Shown here: positions 15,165 to 23,633 of the stretch, one piece after another
How the letters are laid out: each line of letters opens with the position of its first letter
Position numbering within the stretch: position 1 is the stretch's first letter
DNA from: Bradyrhizobium sp. DOA9
Lineage (GTDB): Bacteria; Pseudomonadota; Alphaproteobacteria; Rhizobiales; Xanthobacteraceae
Direction of reading: 5' to 3'
Assembly: GCF_000617845.2 (NCBI RefSeq)
Contig: NZ_DF820425.1
Span: 4,515,725-4,579,724, forward strand
Length of the DNA stretch: 64,000 nt
Notes under the pieces: generated by a model
Told to the model about the DNA's origin: nothing
Seen by the model: only the letters and a program-made list of their open reading frames with translations
Database searches by the model: none
Position numbers and translations under genes: made by a program

Positions 15165-15557
15165 CTAGCCGCCTTTGCTGCGGATCAGGCCGGCAAGATT
15201 GGTCTTCTGGGCTTCGCACCAGCCGGACATGCCAAGGCGGCGCTGGTCCAGGTCGGTGGCCTGGGTCGCGACGGCGACCTCCGCCATCAGGTCATCGTCC
15301 TGCTTCTCGCCCATCTTGCCGCCGGTGTGCATCCAGGCGATCGCCTTGCGGACCTTCTCGGTGGTGCCGTCGGGCAGGTGCATCTGCTGCGCCCTCTGCA
15401 CGAGGTCCTGATAGACGAGATCGGTGTTGGGGCACTCGACCTTGGCGGCGAAGGCCTGCAGGACCATCGTCACATAGGTCGACCGCGGCGGCGCGTCGCC
15501 CGCGAGGGCCGGCGCGGCCAACAGCAACAGGCCCGTCATCAGAAAACCGGTGCGCAT
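15165..15557 (-). CDS. Secreted protein of unknown function
   Basis: A 130-residue protein with a signal peptide ending ALAG and a helical mature part of about 107 residues. It contains two widely spaced cysteines (VECPNTD and SGWCEAQ) that probably pair in the periplasm. GGAGGAGG lies upstream of the ATG at 15557. It is on the same strand as the 82-residue secreted protein 105 bp downstream, so the two may be co-transcribed. I recognise no family. Confidence 0.7.
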   Translation of the reverse strand: MRTGFLMTGLLLLAAPALAGDAPPRSTYVTMVLQAFAAKVECPNTDLVYQDLVQRAQQMHLPDGTTEKVRKAIAWMHTGGKMGEKQDDDLMAEVAVATQATDLDQRRLGMSGWCEAQKTNLAGLIRSKGG

Positions 15558-15683
15558 CCCCGTGACCTCCTCCATTTTTTCGAGAGGCTAGCGTCCGGCG
15601 CGCCGCTCGGCAATGGGACCGGGACACAATTGTCGCCGCTCGGTCCGGTGGGGTAACCTGCGCTCCCAGCATCGGAGCGCGAC

Positions 15684-16466
15684 ATGAGCCTGTTCAGCAC
15701 GCCGTTCGACCCCACACGCGACACCGCGCTCGTCACCGGCGCGGGTAACGGCATCGGCCGCGCGATTGCGCTGGGCCTCGTCGGCGAGGGCGTCCGCACA
15801 ATGTTCGCGGATGTGAGCGCGGAGCGGGTGCGCGCCGCGATCGGCGCGAGCGAGAGGCCAGATCTTGCCCTGCCCTGGGTCGGCGATCTCGCCAGCCTCG
15901 AGGCCTGCGATGAGCTGCTGACATCAGCTCATTCTGCGCTGGGCGAGGTCACGCATTTCGTCCACAGCGCCTCGCCGCCGCGCCGCGAGGCCGATCACGC
16001 GCTCGCGGTCGATCACAAGACCTGGCAGGACATGCATGCCGTCAATCTCGATGCCGGCTTTCACCTGGCGCGCGAGCTGGCCAAGCGGTTGATCGCGGCG
16101 AAGCGGCCGGGCTCATTCCTGTTCTTGACATCGCTGCATGCGGGCACGCCTCGCAACCTGGTGCATTATTCGACGGCAAAGGCCGCCATGGCGATGCTGG
16201 TGAAGGAGCTGGCCAAGACGCTCGGACGTTACGACATCCGCGTCAACGCTCTGGTGCCCGGCGCGATCGCGGCCGGCGGGTTCGTCGCCGATCCCGCGCT
16301 GGCGCGGCATATTCCGCTCGGGCGTCTCGGCGAGGCCAGGGACCTCGCACCCATGGCACTCACGGTGCTGTCGAACAAGCTGTCCGCTTATGTCACCGGC
16401 GCAGCCTTCGTCGTCGACGGCGGATTGTCGCTGACGAACTGGTTCGAGGCACCGGTGCTGGATTAG
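15684..16466 (+). CDS. SDR family oxidoreductase
   Basis: A 260-residue classical short-chain dehydrogenase/reductase. The cofactor motif TGAGNGIG is at 19-26, the catalytic Ser in FLTSLHAG near 149, and YSTAK at 162-166 gives the Tyr and Lys. The Rossmann fold end is VTGAAFVVDGGLS. The Asp after the second strand (FADVS) favours NAD(H). Substrate cannot be inferred. Its stop overlaps the convergent DUF6894 gene by four bases. Confidence 0.9.
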   Translation: MSLFSTPFDPTRDTALVTGAGNGIGRAIALGLVGEGVRTMFADVSAERVRAAIGASERPDLALPWVGDLASLEACDELLTSAHSALGEVTHFVHSASPPRREADHALAVDHKTWQDMHAVNLDAGFHLARELAKRLIAAKRPGSFLFLTSLHAGTPRNLVHYSTAKAAMAMLVKELAKTLGRYDIRVNALVPGAIAAGGFVADPALARHIPLGRLGEARDLAPMALTVLSNKLSAYVTGAAFVVDGGLSLTNWFEAPVLD

Positions 16467-16693
16467 CGCTGCCAGGCCGGCACGGGATCGAGCGGCGTGC
16501 GATAGAGCTCGTTGTGATCGCGATCGGTGACGCGCACCGCGCAACCCTTCTGCTGCAGCTCCGGCTTCACCTGCGACAGCTCGCAAGCCAGTTGATCTGC
16601 GCGATCGGAGGCAACCTCGATGTCTTCGAGGATGATTCCACCCTGGTTCTTGAACTCTTCACCAACCACGAGATCGAAATAGTAGTAGGGCAT
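16463..16693 (-). CDS. DUF6894 family protein
   Basis: A 76-residue protein starting MPYYYFDLV, with GGIILEDIEVASDRADQLA and the end VRVTDRDHNELYRTPLDP. This is the layout of the DUF6894 family, multi-copy small proteins found almost only in Rhizobiales (typical start MPRYYFD). Function unknown. The ATG at 16693 gives the family-typical N-terminus, while a start 15 codons earlier does not. It overlaps the SDR gene end by four bases on the opposite strand. Confidence 0.78.
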   Translation of the reverse strand: MPYYYFDLVVGEEFKNQGGIILEDIEVASDRADQLACELSQVKPELQQKGCAVRVTDRDHNELYRTPLDPVPAWQR

Positions 16694-17050
16694 CCGACTT
16701 CCCCGGTGTGACGATCTGAGCTTCAGTGCAAGTCTCAACGCATGTCGGATGGTACCACTGAGTCGATCTTTATCGAATGAACAGAGCGCGCAATCTCTGG
16801 GCTTATGGCGCAGAAATGATGTGCAGCGTGCGGGCTCGTTAGGAGTTTATTAAATATGCCTGCGCAATCATTAAGGCATGGAATTGCAGCAGAACCGGGC
16901 TCCGGGAACCGGCAGCTGCAAGAGAAGGCCGCCGGCATAGATCCCGACGGCCTTTTCTCTTGAGCGTGACGTCGCTTACCGTAATCGCCCGGGGTTAACG
17001 CTTCACATCGACTCGGACAGCGTAGGCGAGCGCGTGACTGCGGCGTTGCT
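16694..17050. other. Intergenic stretch with a hairpin
   Basis: This stretch has no gene. It contains an AT-richer segment (about 16780-16870) and the hairpin listed at 16919-16962. Confidence 0.5.
16919..16962 (-). terminator. Terminator-like hairpin
   Basis: CAAGAGAAGGCCG (16919-16931) pairs with CGGCCTTTTCTCTTG (16948-16962), with one or two unpaired bases. It lies downstream of the proline-rich membrane protein gene on the minus strand. The U-rich part is inside the arm rather than after it, so termination is plausible but not certain. Confidence 0.45.
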
Positions 17051-18118
17051 CTAACGCAGCGGCATCGGCGGACGCACGATGGGTCCGTCGTCATCGGCAA
17101 CGGCTTGCGTCGTCGTGGTCGGCGCAGCTGGCGGCGTTGCGGCGGCGGCCTGCGATGGCGGCGGCGGAGGTGCGAGCGGCGCGGGCGAAGAGGCCGGCAT
17201 GTAGGTCCGCGTCACCGGCGGCTTGGGCTTGCGAACCGGCGGCGCCGCAGGCTGCGGCGGGAGCGCAGCAGCACGAGCGCGCGGATCGACCGGCGGCCGC
17301 GCGTCGGTGACCGGCTTCGGTGCAGGGGGCTTGGCCATCTCACGCGCCATCTGCTCCTGTCCGGCCTTCAGCTCGGCGATGTTGGCCTTGAGCTGCTCGA
17401 TCTGCTGCGCCATCGCGGCGAGATCGCGTGTCATCGATTGTACCGACTGCGCCGCATCGACGGGCTGTGTTGCCGCAGGCGCGGCCGCAGCAAGCTGAGC
17501 CGCGGGCGGGCTCGCAGCCTGGTCTGCCGTTTGGCTGGGTGTGTTTTCCGCTGCGGGCGGCGCGGCCTCGGCGGCGGCGACCGGCGCGCTCTGCTGCGGG
17601 GTCGCAGACAGCAACGACGTCGTCGGGAGCAGCGCGGTCAGCGCCGGCGTCCATTCGGCCAGCAACTGCTTTGCCGTGTCGCCGTGGTTCTCCCAGGCGA
17701 TGCTGGCGGCCACGCTGGCGCCGGCAAGCAGGAACGCGATGAACGCGCCGCGCAGCCACTTGCCGACCGAAGATCGCTTCTGCATCACGGGACCGTCGCT
17801 GGACGTGACGCGGACAGCCGTGTCGATCGACGGTGCGGCGGCGGATTTTCCGTAGACGACGTTGATGGTGGGCTCGGGCGCGCGCGCGGGCTCCAGAGTG
17901 AATTTCGGCGTGAGCTTGGGCTCGGCGGCAAACTCCGGTCTGAACTTGGGCTCCGGACGCGGCGCGATCTCCGGCGCCAGCGCAGGCGGCACGCTGGCGG
18001 GACGCGAGGCCAGCACGATCTCGGGCGAGATCTGGACCGCGTCGTGCGGATCGTTGTCCTTGACCGTGTCCTTCACGATCTCATCGACGATTTGCTTGGC
18101 GTTCAGCGTCGCGAGCAT
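17051..18118 (-). CDS. Single-pass membrane protein with Pro/Ala-rich linker
   Basis: A 355-residue protein of unknown family. Residues 1-120 are cytoplasmic with a Pro-rich part; one transmembrane segment is at about 121-142 (WLRGAFIAFLLAGASVAASIAW). An Ala/Pro/Gln-rich stretch follows, then a coiled coil at about 230-262 (MTRDLAAMAQQIEQLKANIAEL) and a long Pro-rich tail. The layout suggests an envelope-spanning scaffold or tether. The amino-acid bias makes distant matches unreliable. It starts 270 bp from the divergent L,D-transpeptidase lipoprotein. Confidence 0.7.
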   Translation of the reverse strand: MLATLNAKQIVDEIVKDTVKDNDPHDAVQISPEIVLASRPASVPPALAPEIAPRPEPKFRPEFAAEPKLTPKFTLEPARAPEPTINVVYGKSAAAPSIDTAVRVTSSDGPVMQKRSSVGKWLRGAFIAFLLAGASVAASIAWENHGDTAKQLLAEWTPALTALLPTTSLLSATPQQSAPVAAAEAAPPAAENTPSQTADQAASPPAAQLAAAAPAATQPVDAAQSVQSMTRDLAAMAQQIEQLKANIAELKAGQEQMAREMAKPPAPKPVTDARPPVDPRARAAALPPQPAAPPVRKPKPPVTRTYMPASSPAPLAPPPPPSQAAAATPPAAPTTTTQAVADDDGPIVRPPMPLR

Positions 18119-18388
18119 CGCAGCTCCTTTGAAGCGCAGTGTTCGAGGTTAAATTGGTCCGCATTGGCGCGGACTGATCCGAGGTGAGCCCATGCCGGTC
18201 CCCATGCCGCACGAGTCCAGCCGGGTTTGACCAAAGCAAGGCGAGGGGATGGAGATGATGCGACAGTCTTCCGTCCTTTGTGGTGATGGAACCGGATTTG
18301 CCGAACACGTGCATGTGTTCCGGCACCGCCTTGTTTTCAGCACGATTTTGGCAATATCTGACTTCGCTGGGGGCGCTGTTGTTGCGCT

Positions 18389-19057
18389 ATGGGGGGGCCG
18401 GCGGTGCCAAGATCTCTACTCGTTTTGTTCGTCGCAGCCTTGTTGCCGCTAGGCGGCTGCATGCAGACGACACTTTCGCCATCGACGGATGCCAGCATGA
18501 CGCCGCGCGACCGTCAGTTGCTCGCGCACGCGCCTTACGCGAAGGCGAACGTGCCCGAGCAGTATCTGCGTCACATCGTCGATTACCACCGCAAGGAGCA
18601 GCCGGGCACGATCCTGGTCGATACCGACGCACGCTACCTCTATTACGTGCTGCCCGAGGGCAAGGCGATCCGCTACGGCGTTGCCGTCGGCGAGGAAGCC
18701 ATGGCGTTCTCCGGCGTCGCGCGGGTCGGCCGTTTGGCGGAATGGCCGGACTGGGTTCCGACCGCGGACATCCAGGCGCGGCTCGGCCCATATCCGGCGC
18801 GCGTTCCCGGCGGGCCCGCCAATCCGCTGGGCGCGCGGGGCATCTATCTCTATGCCGGCAACAAGGACACGCTCTACCGCATCCACGGCACCAACCAGCC
18901 CGAATATATCGGGCAGGCGATTTCGTCCGGCTGCATCCGGATGCGCAACGAGGACGTCATCGATCTCTACGACCGGGTGAAGCTCAATTCGATGGTCGTG
19001 GTGCTGCCGCCAGGACAGAGCGCGCAGGCCGAGGCGGGTGGACGCTGGCGGGGGTAG
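18389..19057 (+). CDS. YkuD-type L,D-transpeptidase lipoprotein
   Basis: A 222-residue protein with a lipoprotein signal (hydrophobic segment then LGGC, lipid-modified Cys at about 24). The YkuD catalytic domain covers about 75-212. The active-site motif is HGTNQPEYIGQAISSGCIRM, with His near 165 and Cys near 182. L,D-transpeptidases make 3-3 cross-links in peptidoglycan or attach proteins to it. The start is uncertain: ATG at 18389 follows no clear ribosome site, and a GTG five codons later follows a G-rich stretch. It is divergent from the membrane protein gene. Confidence 0.88.
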   Translation: MGGPAVPRSLLVLFVAALLPLGGCMQTTLSPSTDASMTPRDRQLLAHAPYAKANVPEQYLRHIVDYHRKEQPGTILVDTDARYLYYVLPEGKAIRYGVAVGEEAMAFSGVARVGRLAEWPDWVPTADIQARLGPYPARVPGGPANPLGARGIYLYAGNKDTLYRIHGTNQPEYIGQAISSGCIRMRNEDVIDLYDRVKLNSMVVVLPPGQSAQAEAGGRWRG

Positions 19058-19158
19058 TCGTTCGGACCAAGAGGCGCGCTTGTCGACAATTTTAGCCATT
19101 GTCTTGCGCGAGCCGTAATGCTTCGCGTCTAGCGTGCAGCGCGCAAGGGGTTGCTCGC

Positions 19159-20142
19159 ATGTATCTCGTGAAGAATTCGTCGCGCGCGCTGTGTGCTGCG
19201 CTGATTCCGCTGGCCATCGTCGAAGCCGTGCTGCTGGTCTACGCCCTCGCAGGCGGGCAGGTGACCGATCCGGTCGGTGTGCCGGCACCCGACCAGATAC
19301 TGGTGATCTATGCCGGTCGCATGGCGATGAATGCGGCCCTCCTGTTCGCCGGTCACACCGTGCTGCGGCAGTGGGCGATATCGAGCCGGTTTGCCTACGG
19401 CCTGATGGGCGGCGTCATGGCGGCGGTGAGCTACGGCATTGCGATCCGCAATCACATCCAGCTTGCCGCTCCCGGCGACGGCACAGTGGTGACCATCGGC
19501 TTGTTGCCGGCCATTGCGGGAATGATTGGCGGATTTCTCTACGGCCAGTTCGCCGGGCTAAGCACGGTTGCGCCGGCAGCCACGGAGGCTTCCGTTGCCG
19601 CCGCATCAGCGAAGTCGCCCCAGGCGTTCGATGGGCCCGTCCGCGTCAGGACGTCGCTTGCGGGCGTCGTCATCGCAGCACTGATACCGACGGTGCTTGC
19701 AACTCTGCTGCCCTATACGCTGCTGCCGCTGCTGATGAACGGTTTCGCGGACAAGAGCACCGCGCATATTTTCGCTGCGGTGATCCCGGCGCAGACCTTC
19801 ATGGTCATGATGGTGATTTCGGTCATTCCTTCAAGCATTTTCATGCTCTGCGTTCACCACGTCGCGCGCGCCATGAGGCGCAGCAACGCGTGGGAATACG
19901 CGGTAATTGGCGGGGTTGCGGCGCTCGGCTGCGCTTTGTTGCTCGCCTTTGCGGTGCCGCTGCTTGTCTTTCTCGTGGTGCCGGCGGCCTTTTCCGGAGC
20001 CGTGATGGGCGCGCTCTACCGTCGCTTCGCCGGCCTCGAGCCGATGCCATTGCCGGAAGTCGTGATCGCAACCGATCCAAGTGCGCTGGTCGGTGCCGAT
20101 CATCCGTCGCGGCACCAGCACGGTGTCATCCTCAATAATTGA
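19159..20142 (+). CDS. Multi-pass membrane protein of unknown function
   Basis: A 327-residue integral membrane protein with about eight hydrophobic segments. Both halves end in a similar unit (GLLPAIAGMIGGFLYGQFAGL and VVPAAFSGAVMGALYRRFAGL), so it may have arisen by internal duplication. The ATG at 19159 has AAGGGG nine bases upstream. I do not recognise a transporter family. It is followed 15 bp later by a 60-residue membrane protein gene, probably in one transcript. Confidence 0.72.
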   Translation: MYLVKNSSRALCAALIPLAIVEAVLLVYALAGGQVTDPVGVPAPDQILVIYAGRMAMNAALLFAGHTVLRQWAISSRFAYGLMGGVMAAVSYGIAIRNHIQLAAPGDGTVVTIGLLPAIAGMIGGFLYGQFAGLSTVAPAATEASVAAASAKSPQAFDGPVRVRTSLAGVVIAALIPTVLATLLPYTLLPLLMNGFADKSTAHIFAAVIPAQTFMVMMVISVIPSSIFMLCVHHVARAMRRSNAWEYAVIGGVAALGCALLLAFAVPLLVFLVVPAAFSGAVMGALYRRFAGLEPMPLPEVVIATDPSALVGADHPSRHQHGVILNN

Positions 20143-20157
20143 ACGCAGGACTGAACC

Positions 20158-20340
20158 ATGAAAGAGCTGGCGGCGCTTGGCGCGGGATTGGCGATCGCGG
20201 CCGTGGCGGCGCTCTGGTTCACGACCGGTCCCGTGGTCGTGGGTGCGGAGGTCAAGCCGCTTCAGCCGAGCGCGAACATGCCGGCCTTCAGGCCCGTCTC
20301 GACCGAGCTGGCCGGGCCGGCCGGCCGAGGCATTCGGTGA
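20158..20340 (+). CDS. Small membrane-anchored protein
   Basis: A 60-residue protein with one N-terminal hydrophobic helix (LAALGAGLAIAAVAALWFTTG) and a short polar tail rich in Pro. It lies 15 bp behind the multi-pass membrane protein gene, which suggests a shared transcript and possibly a shared complex. There is no recognised family. A dispersed repeat begins 10 bp after its stop. Confidence 0.55.
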   Translation: MKELAALGAGLAIAAVAALWFTTGPVVVGAEVKPLQPSANMPAFRPVSTELAGPAGRGIR

Positions 20341-20350
20341 TCTTGCTCCA

Positions 20351-20451
20351 GAGCATGATCCGGAAAAGTGTGAAGCGGTTTTCCGAAAAGATCATGCTCA
20401 AACAATAACCTAAAGCGCGATGACGATTCATCCTAATCGCATCGCGCTTTA
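20351..20451. repeat. Rhizobial palindromic repeat, double hairpin
   Basis: The left unit pairs GAGCATGATC (20351-20360) with GATCATGCTC (20390-20399), with CGGAAAA and TTTTCCG pairing inside. The right unit pairs TAAAGCGCGATG (20411-20422) with CATCGCGCTTTA (20440-20451). Both halves are widely dispersed in Bradyrhizobium-like genomes. The last three bases supply the TAA stop of the minus-strand gene that ends at 20449. Confidence 0.8.
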
Positions 20452-20880
20452 GTTCTCAGGCCGGGCGATTCGCCATTGCAGCGTCGTGGCATTGCCGTTG
20501 GCGTCACCGGGCGCCTTGTCTGCGGGCGAGGTGTAGAGCGGGCGATAGCGGTACGCCCACATCCTGCTGCCGTCGTCGCGCCTGATCACGGTGAAATCGC
20601 CGACGGCCTTGGCGTCGGCGGTCGCCGCCAGCGGCACCCAGCTCTCGGTGCACTTGCCGTTGCAGTTCGACGATTTTCCGGTGGTGTCGCGCTCGTAATA
20701 GTAGAGCGTCATGCCGTTGAGATCGACCAGCTTGGCGCCCTGCTTGGTCAGGATGACCTTCGCCGGCGCAACCGCCGGCTCGACCTTCGGTGGAGGAGGA
20801 TCGCCGCCGCCATGGCCGCCTGCGAGCACCTGGCCGCTCGAGAGCGCGATGGCCGCAGCCCCAACGAGGAACCTGAACAT
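20449..20880 (-). CDS. Secreted-repeat family protein
   Basis: A 143-residue exported protein: signal peptide to VLAGG, a Pro-rich spacer, then the 'secreted repeat' (PF03640-type) fold seen as LVDLNGMTLYYYERDTTGKS, two close Cys in SNCNGKCTESW, and RMWAYRYRPLY. The family is widespread, periplasmic or lipoprotein, and of unknown function. The stop codon is formed by the end of the adjacent dispersed repeat. Upstream lie a perfect CtrA-type site and an EcfG-like promoter. Confidence 0.8.
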   Translation of the reverse strand: MFRFLVGAAAIALSSGQVLAGGHGGGDPPPPKVEPAVAPAKVILTKQGAKLVDLNGMTLYYYERDTTGKSSNCNGKCTESWVPLAATADAKAVGDFTVIRRDDGSRMWAYRYRPLYTSPADKAPGDANGNATTLQWRIARPEN

Positions 20881-20901
20881 TCCCGAACTCCGCCCGCAAA
20901 G

Positions 20902-20917
20902 TTAATCGCGCGTTAAG
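20902..20917 (-). promoter_or_regulatory. Candidate CtrA binding site
   Basis: On the minus strand the sequence reads TTAAC-type: TTAA, seven bases (CGCGCGA), TTAAC, an exact match to TTAA-N7-TTAAC. It lies about 20 bases before the ATG of the secreted-repeat protein, within its likely leader. Confidence 0.5.
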
Positions 20918-20932
20918 CGCCCCAATGCGGCC

Positions 20933-20958
20933 GACGTTAGCAGCCGAAGGTTAGTTCC
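20933..20958 (-). promoter_or_regulatory. Weak EcfG-like promoter (GGAAC-N17-CGTC)
   Basis: On the minus strand GGAAC (20958-20954) is followed after 17 bases by CGTC (20936-20933). The last base departs from the consensus CGTT. It would start transcription about 45 bases ahead of the secreted-repeat gene. Confidence 0.3.
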
Positions 20959-20998
20959 TGGTTTCGCGTGCCGCGACAATTACGGACATGGTCCGAGA

Positions 20999-21463
20999 TC
21001 AGAGCTGCGCCTCGCGCAGCGGCGCGCGGCTGAGCTCGTTGCCGGCGGCGATGGCCTTGCGCAGCAGCCGCATCAGCTCCTCGCCCTCTTTCGCGCTGAG
21101 GCCGCGCAGCATGATGCGCTGCGCGGATTCGACGGCCGGGGTGATCTTGCGCAGGGTCCGCCGGCCTTCGTCGGTGATCTCGAGCTCGCGCGCGCGGCGG
21201 TCGCGGCTGGAAGGGCGGCGCTCCGCGAGGCCCTTCTGGACCAGGCGATCGATCACGCCGGTGATGGTGGTGCGGTCGTAGGCGATCAATCCGGCGAGCG
21301 TCACCTGGTCGAGCCCCGGATTGGCCTTGATGGTCGCGAGGGCTGCGTATTGCACCGGCGTGAGATCGAAGCCGGCGTCCTCGACCTCGGCCAGGAACAC
21401 CGCGACTGCGATCTGCTGGAAGCGGCGCGCCAGATGCCCGGGCATCTCATTGTTGTCTTTCAC
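20999..21463 (-). CDS. MarR family repressor, MobR-like
   Basis: A 154-residue winged-helix regulator of the MarR family: LTPVQYAALATIKANPGLDQ, the recognition helix region IAYDRTTITGVIDRLVQKGL, and the wing RRPSSRDRRARELEITDEG. The GTG at 21463 is chosen because GAGGAG sits six bases upstream. It is divergent from a gene closely resembling mobA. In Comamonas, MobR is a MarR-type repressor of mobA released by 3-hydroxybenzoate, so the same circuit is likely here. Confidence 0.85.
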   Translation of the reverse strand: MKDNNEMPGHLARRFQQIAVAVFLAEVEDAGFDLTPVQYAALATIKANPGLDQVTLAGLIAYDRTTITGVIDRLVQKGLAERRPSSRDRRARELEITDEGRRTLRKITPAVESAQRIMLRGLSAKEGEELMRLLRKAIAAGNELSRAPLREAQL

Positions 21464-21499
21464 CGAAATCTCCTCTGCGGGCAGGGGCGCTGCGGGTCG

Positions 21500-21528
21500 T
21501 TGACAAGTATACTGATAGTCAGCATACT
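21500..21528 (+). promoter_or_regulatory. mobA-like promoter with MarR-type operator
   Basis: TTGACA (21500-21505) and CATACT (21523-21528) are separated by 17 bases, giving a plausible housekeeping promoter for the monooxygenase gene 40 bases downstream. Superimposed is an inverted repeat: arms AGTATACTGA (21506-21515) and TCAGCATACT (21519-21528) around three bases, one mismatch between arms. A repressor bound here would block the promoter. It lies 37 bases from the MarR start, so it may also control that gene. Confidence 0.7.
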
Positions 21529-21567
21529 GAGCAATATCCAAACAGAAAACTCGCGGGAGAGGTGCTC

Positions 21568-23490
21568 ATGCAATTCCATCTCAATGGATTTCAGCCGGGC
21601 GACCCTGAAATCGCCGATCCCGCCGCGCGCGTTCAGGCATCGGGGGCGGCGGGCGCCGTGCCCGGCGAGGTCGATGTCCTCATCGTCGGCTGCGGGCCGG
21701 CCGGCCTGACGCTCGGCGCCCAGCTCGCGCAATTTCCTGACATCAAGACCTGCATTGTCGAGCAGAAGCCGGACCGCCTGCTGGTCGGCCAGGCCGACGG
21801 CATCGCCTGCCGCACCATGGAGATGTTCCACGCCTACGGCTTCAGCGAGCGCGTGTTGAAGGAAGCCTACTGGGTCAACGAGACGACGTTCTGGAAGCCC
21901 GATGCAGCGGCGCCGGAGAACATCGTCCGCAGCGGCCGGGTTCAGGACGTCGAGGACGGGCTCTCGGAATTCCCGCACGTCATCCTGAACCAGGCGCGCG
22001 TCCATGATTGCTTTCTCGACGTCATGCGCAAAGCGCCGGCGAAGCTCGCGCCGTATTACAGCCGCCGCGTGCTTGACCTGAATGTCGATCCGGCCGCCGG
22101 TGCCGCCGACCATGCCGTGACCGTGCGCCTCGAACGCGTCGATGCCGCGAACGAGGGCAAGGTCGAGACGATCAAGGCCCGCTACGTCGTCGGCTGCGAC
22201 GGCGCCCGCAGCACGGTGCGCAACTCGATCGGTCGCGAGCTGCACGGAGATTCCGCCAACCACGCCTGGGGCGTGATGGACGTGCTGGCGGTGACCGATT
22301 TTCCGGACATCCGCTTCAAGTCGCTGATCCAGTCGGCCAAGGACGGCAGCCTGCTGATCATTCCGCGCGAAGGCGGCTACATGGTCCGGATCTATGTCGA
22401 GCTCGCCAAGCTCGACATCGGCGAACGCGTTGCCAATCGCAACATCACCGCCGATGACGTGATTGCGAAAGCGCAGCGGATCCTGAAGCCGCACCGGCTC
22501 GAGGTGAAGGAAATAGCCTGGTGGTCGGTCTACGAGATCGGCCAGCGCCTCACCGACAAGTTCGACGAGGTGCCGCAGAGCGAGGTCGCTACGCGCCTGC
22601 CGCGCATCTTCATCGCGGGCGATGCCTGCCACACCCACAGCCCGAAGGCGGGGCAGGGCATGAACGTCTCGATGCAGGATGCCTTCAATCTCGGCTGGAA
22701 GCTCGCCGCCGTGCTGCGGAGGCAGTGCGCGCCAAGCCTCCTGCATTCCTACTCGGCCGAGCGCCAGGCGGTCGCGAAGGAGCTGATCGATTTCGATCGC
22801 GAATGGGCCGGTATCCTCGCCTCCGCCGCCAAGGCCGGCGGCGCCGATGCCGCCAAGACGCAGGACTATTTCGTCCGGCACGGACGCTATACCGCCGGCA
22901 CGGCAACGCATTACAGGCCCTCGGCGCTGACCGGCGCGGCCACGCATCAGCATCTCGCCGAAGGCTTCGTGATCGGCAAGCGTTTTCATTCCGCGCCGGT
23001 GATCCGGCTGGCGGATGCCAAGCCGGTGCATCTCGGCCACGCCGCGCAGGCCGACGGCCGTTTCCGCATCTACGCGTTCTCGCCCGCTGAAGATCCCGCA
23101 GGCCCGCGATCGGCCATTCGTGCCTTGTGCAATTTCCTCGCGGAGTCCCGGACATCACCGATCCGTCGATATACGCCCGTTGGCGCCGACATCGACAGCG
23201 TGATCGATCTGCGCGCGGTGTTTCAGCAGGATCATCGCGAGCTTGCCATCGCGGCGATGCCGCCGATGTTGCTCCCGAGCAAGGGCCGTTACGGCTTGCA
23301 CGACTACGAGAAGATGTTCTGCTCGGATCGCAAGAGCGGCCACGACGTTTTCACGATGCGCGGCATCGATCGGGCGTCCGGCTGCATGGTGGTGGTGCGG
23401 CCCGACCAGTATGTCGCGACTGTGCTGCCGCTCGACGATTTTGCCGGGCTCGCCTCCTTCTTCGACGCCTTCATGCTGCCGGTCAGCTGA
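21568..23490 (+). CDS. mobA: 3-hydroxybenzoate 4-monooxygenase (MobA-like)
   Basis: A 640-residue flavoprotein hydroxylase. It has the FAD motif GCGPAG at 41-46, the DG motif GCDGARS near 208-214, the GD motif FIAGDACHTHSPKAGQGMN near 347-365, and the C-terminal thioredoxin-like domain of the phenol hydroxylase group. The start MQFHLNGF and many internal blocks match Comamonas MobA as I remember it, which converts 3-hydroxybenzoate to protocatechuate with NADPH and oxygen. The ATG at 21568 has GGGAGAGG upstream; a GTG two codons earlier is possible. The next genes are not aromatic-degradation genes, so downstream steps must be encoded elsewhere. Confidence 0.88.
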   Translation: MQFHLNGFQPGDPEIADPAARVQASGAAGAVPGEVDVLIVGCGPAGLTLGAQLAQFPDIKTCIVEQKPDRLLVGQADGIACRTMEMFHAYGFSERVLKEAYWVNETTFWKPDAAAPENIVRSGRVQDVEDGLSEFPHVILNQARVHDCFLDVMRKAPAKLAPYYSRRVLDLNVDPAAGAADHAVTVRLERVDAANEGKVETIKARYVVGCDGARSTVRNSIGRELHGDSANHAWGVMDVLAVTDFPDIRFKSLIQSAKDGSLLIIPREGGYMVRIYVELAKLDIGERVANRNITADDVIAKAQRILKPHRLEVKEIAWWSVYEIGQRLTDKFDEVPQSEVATRLPRIFIAGDACHTHSPKAGQGMNVSMQDAFNLGWKLAAVLRRQCAPSLLHSYSAERQAVAKELIDFDREWAGILASAAKAGGADAAKTQDYFVRHGRYTAGTATHYRPSALTGAATHQHLAEGFVIGKRFHSAPVIRLADAKPVHLGHAAQADGRFRIYAFSPAEDPAGPRSAIRALCNFLAESRTSPIRRYTPVGADIDSVIDLRAVFQQDHRELAIAAMPPMLLPSKGRYGLHDYEKMFCSDRKSGHDVFTMRGIDRASGCMVVVRPDQYVATVLPLDDFAGLASFFDAFMLPVS

Positions 23491-23633
23491 GGCCGAAAGC
23501 ACCGCGCGCGCCGTCGGGTTCCGTGCGCGTACAATTTAAGAAGGTTCTTCGCTGCCAGATTTCATCGATCGTAAGATGTCTATCCAAAGCTGTAAGCATC
23601 CAATCGGGGCAGCGGGGGCACCGGAGGATGACG

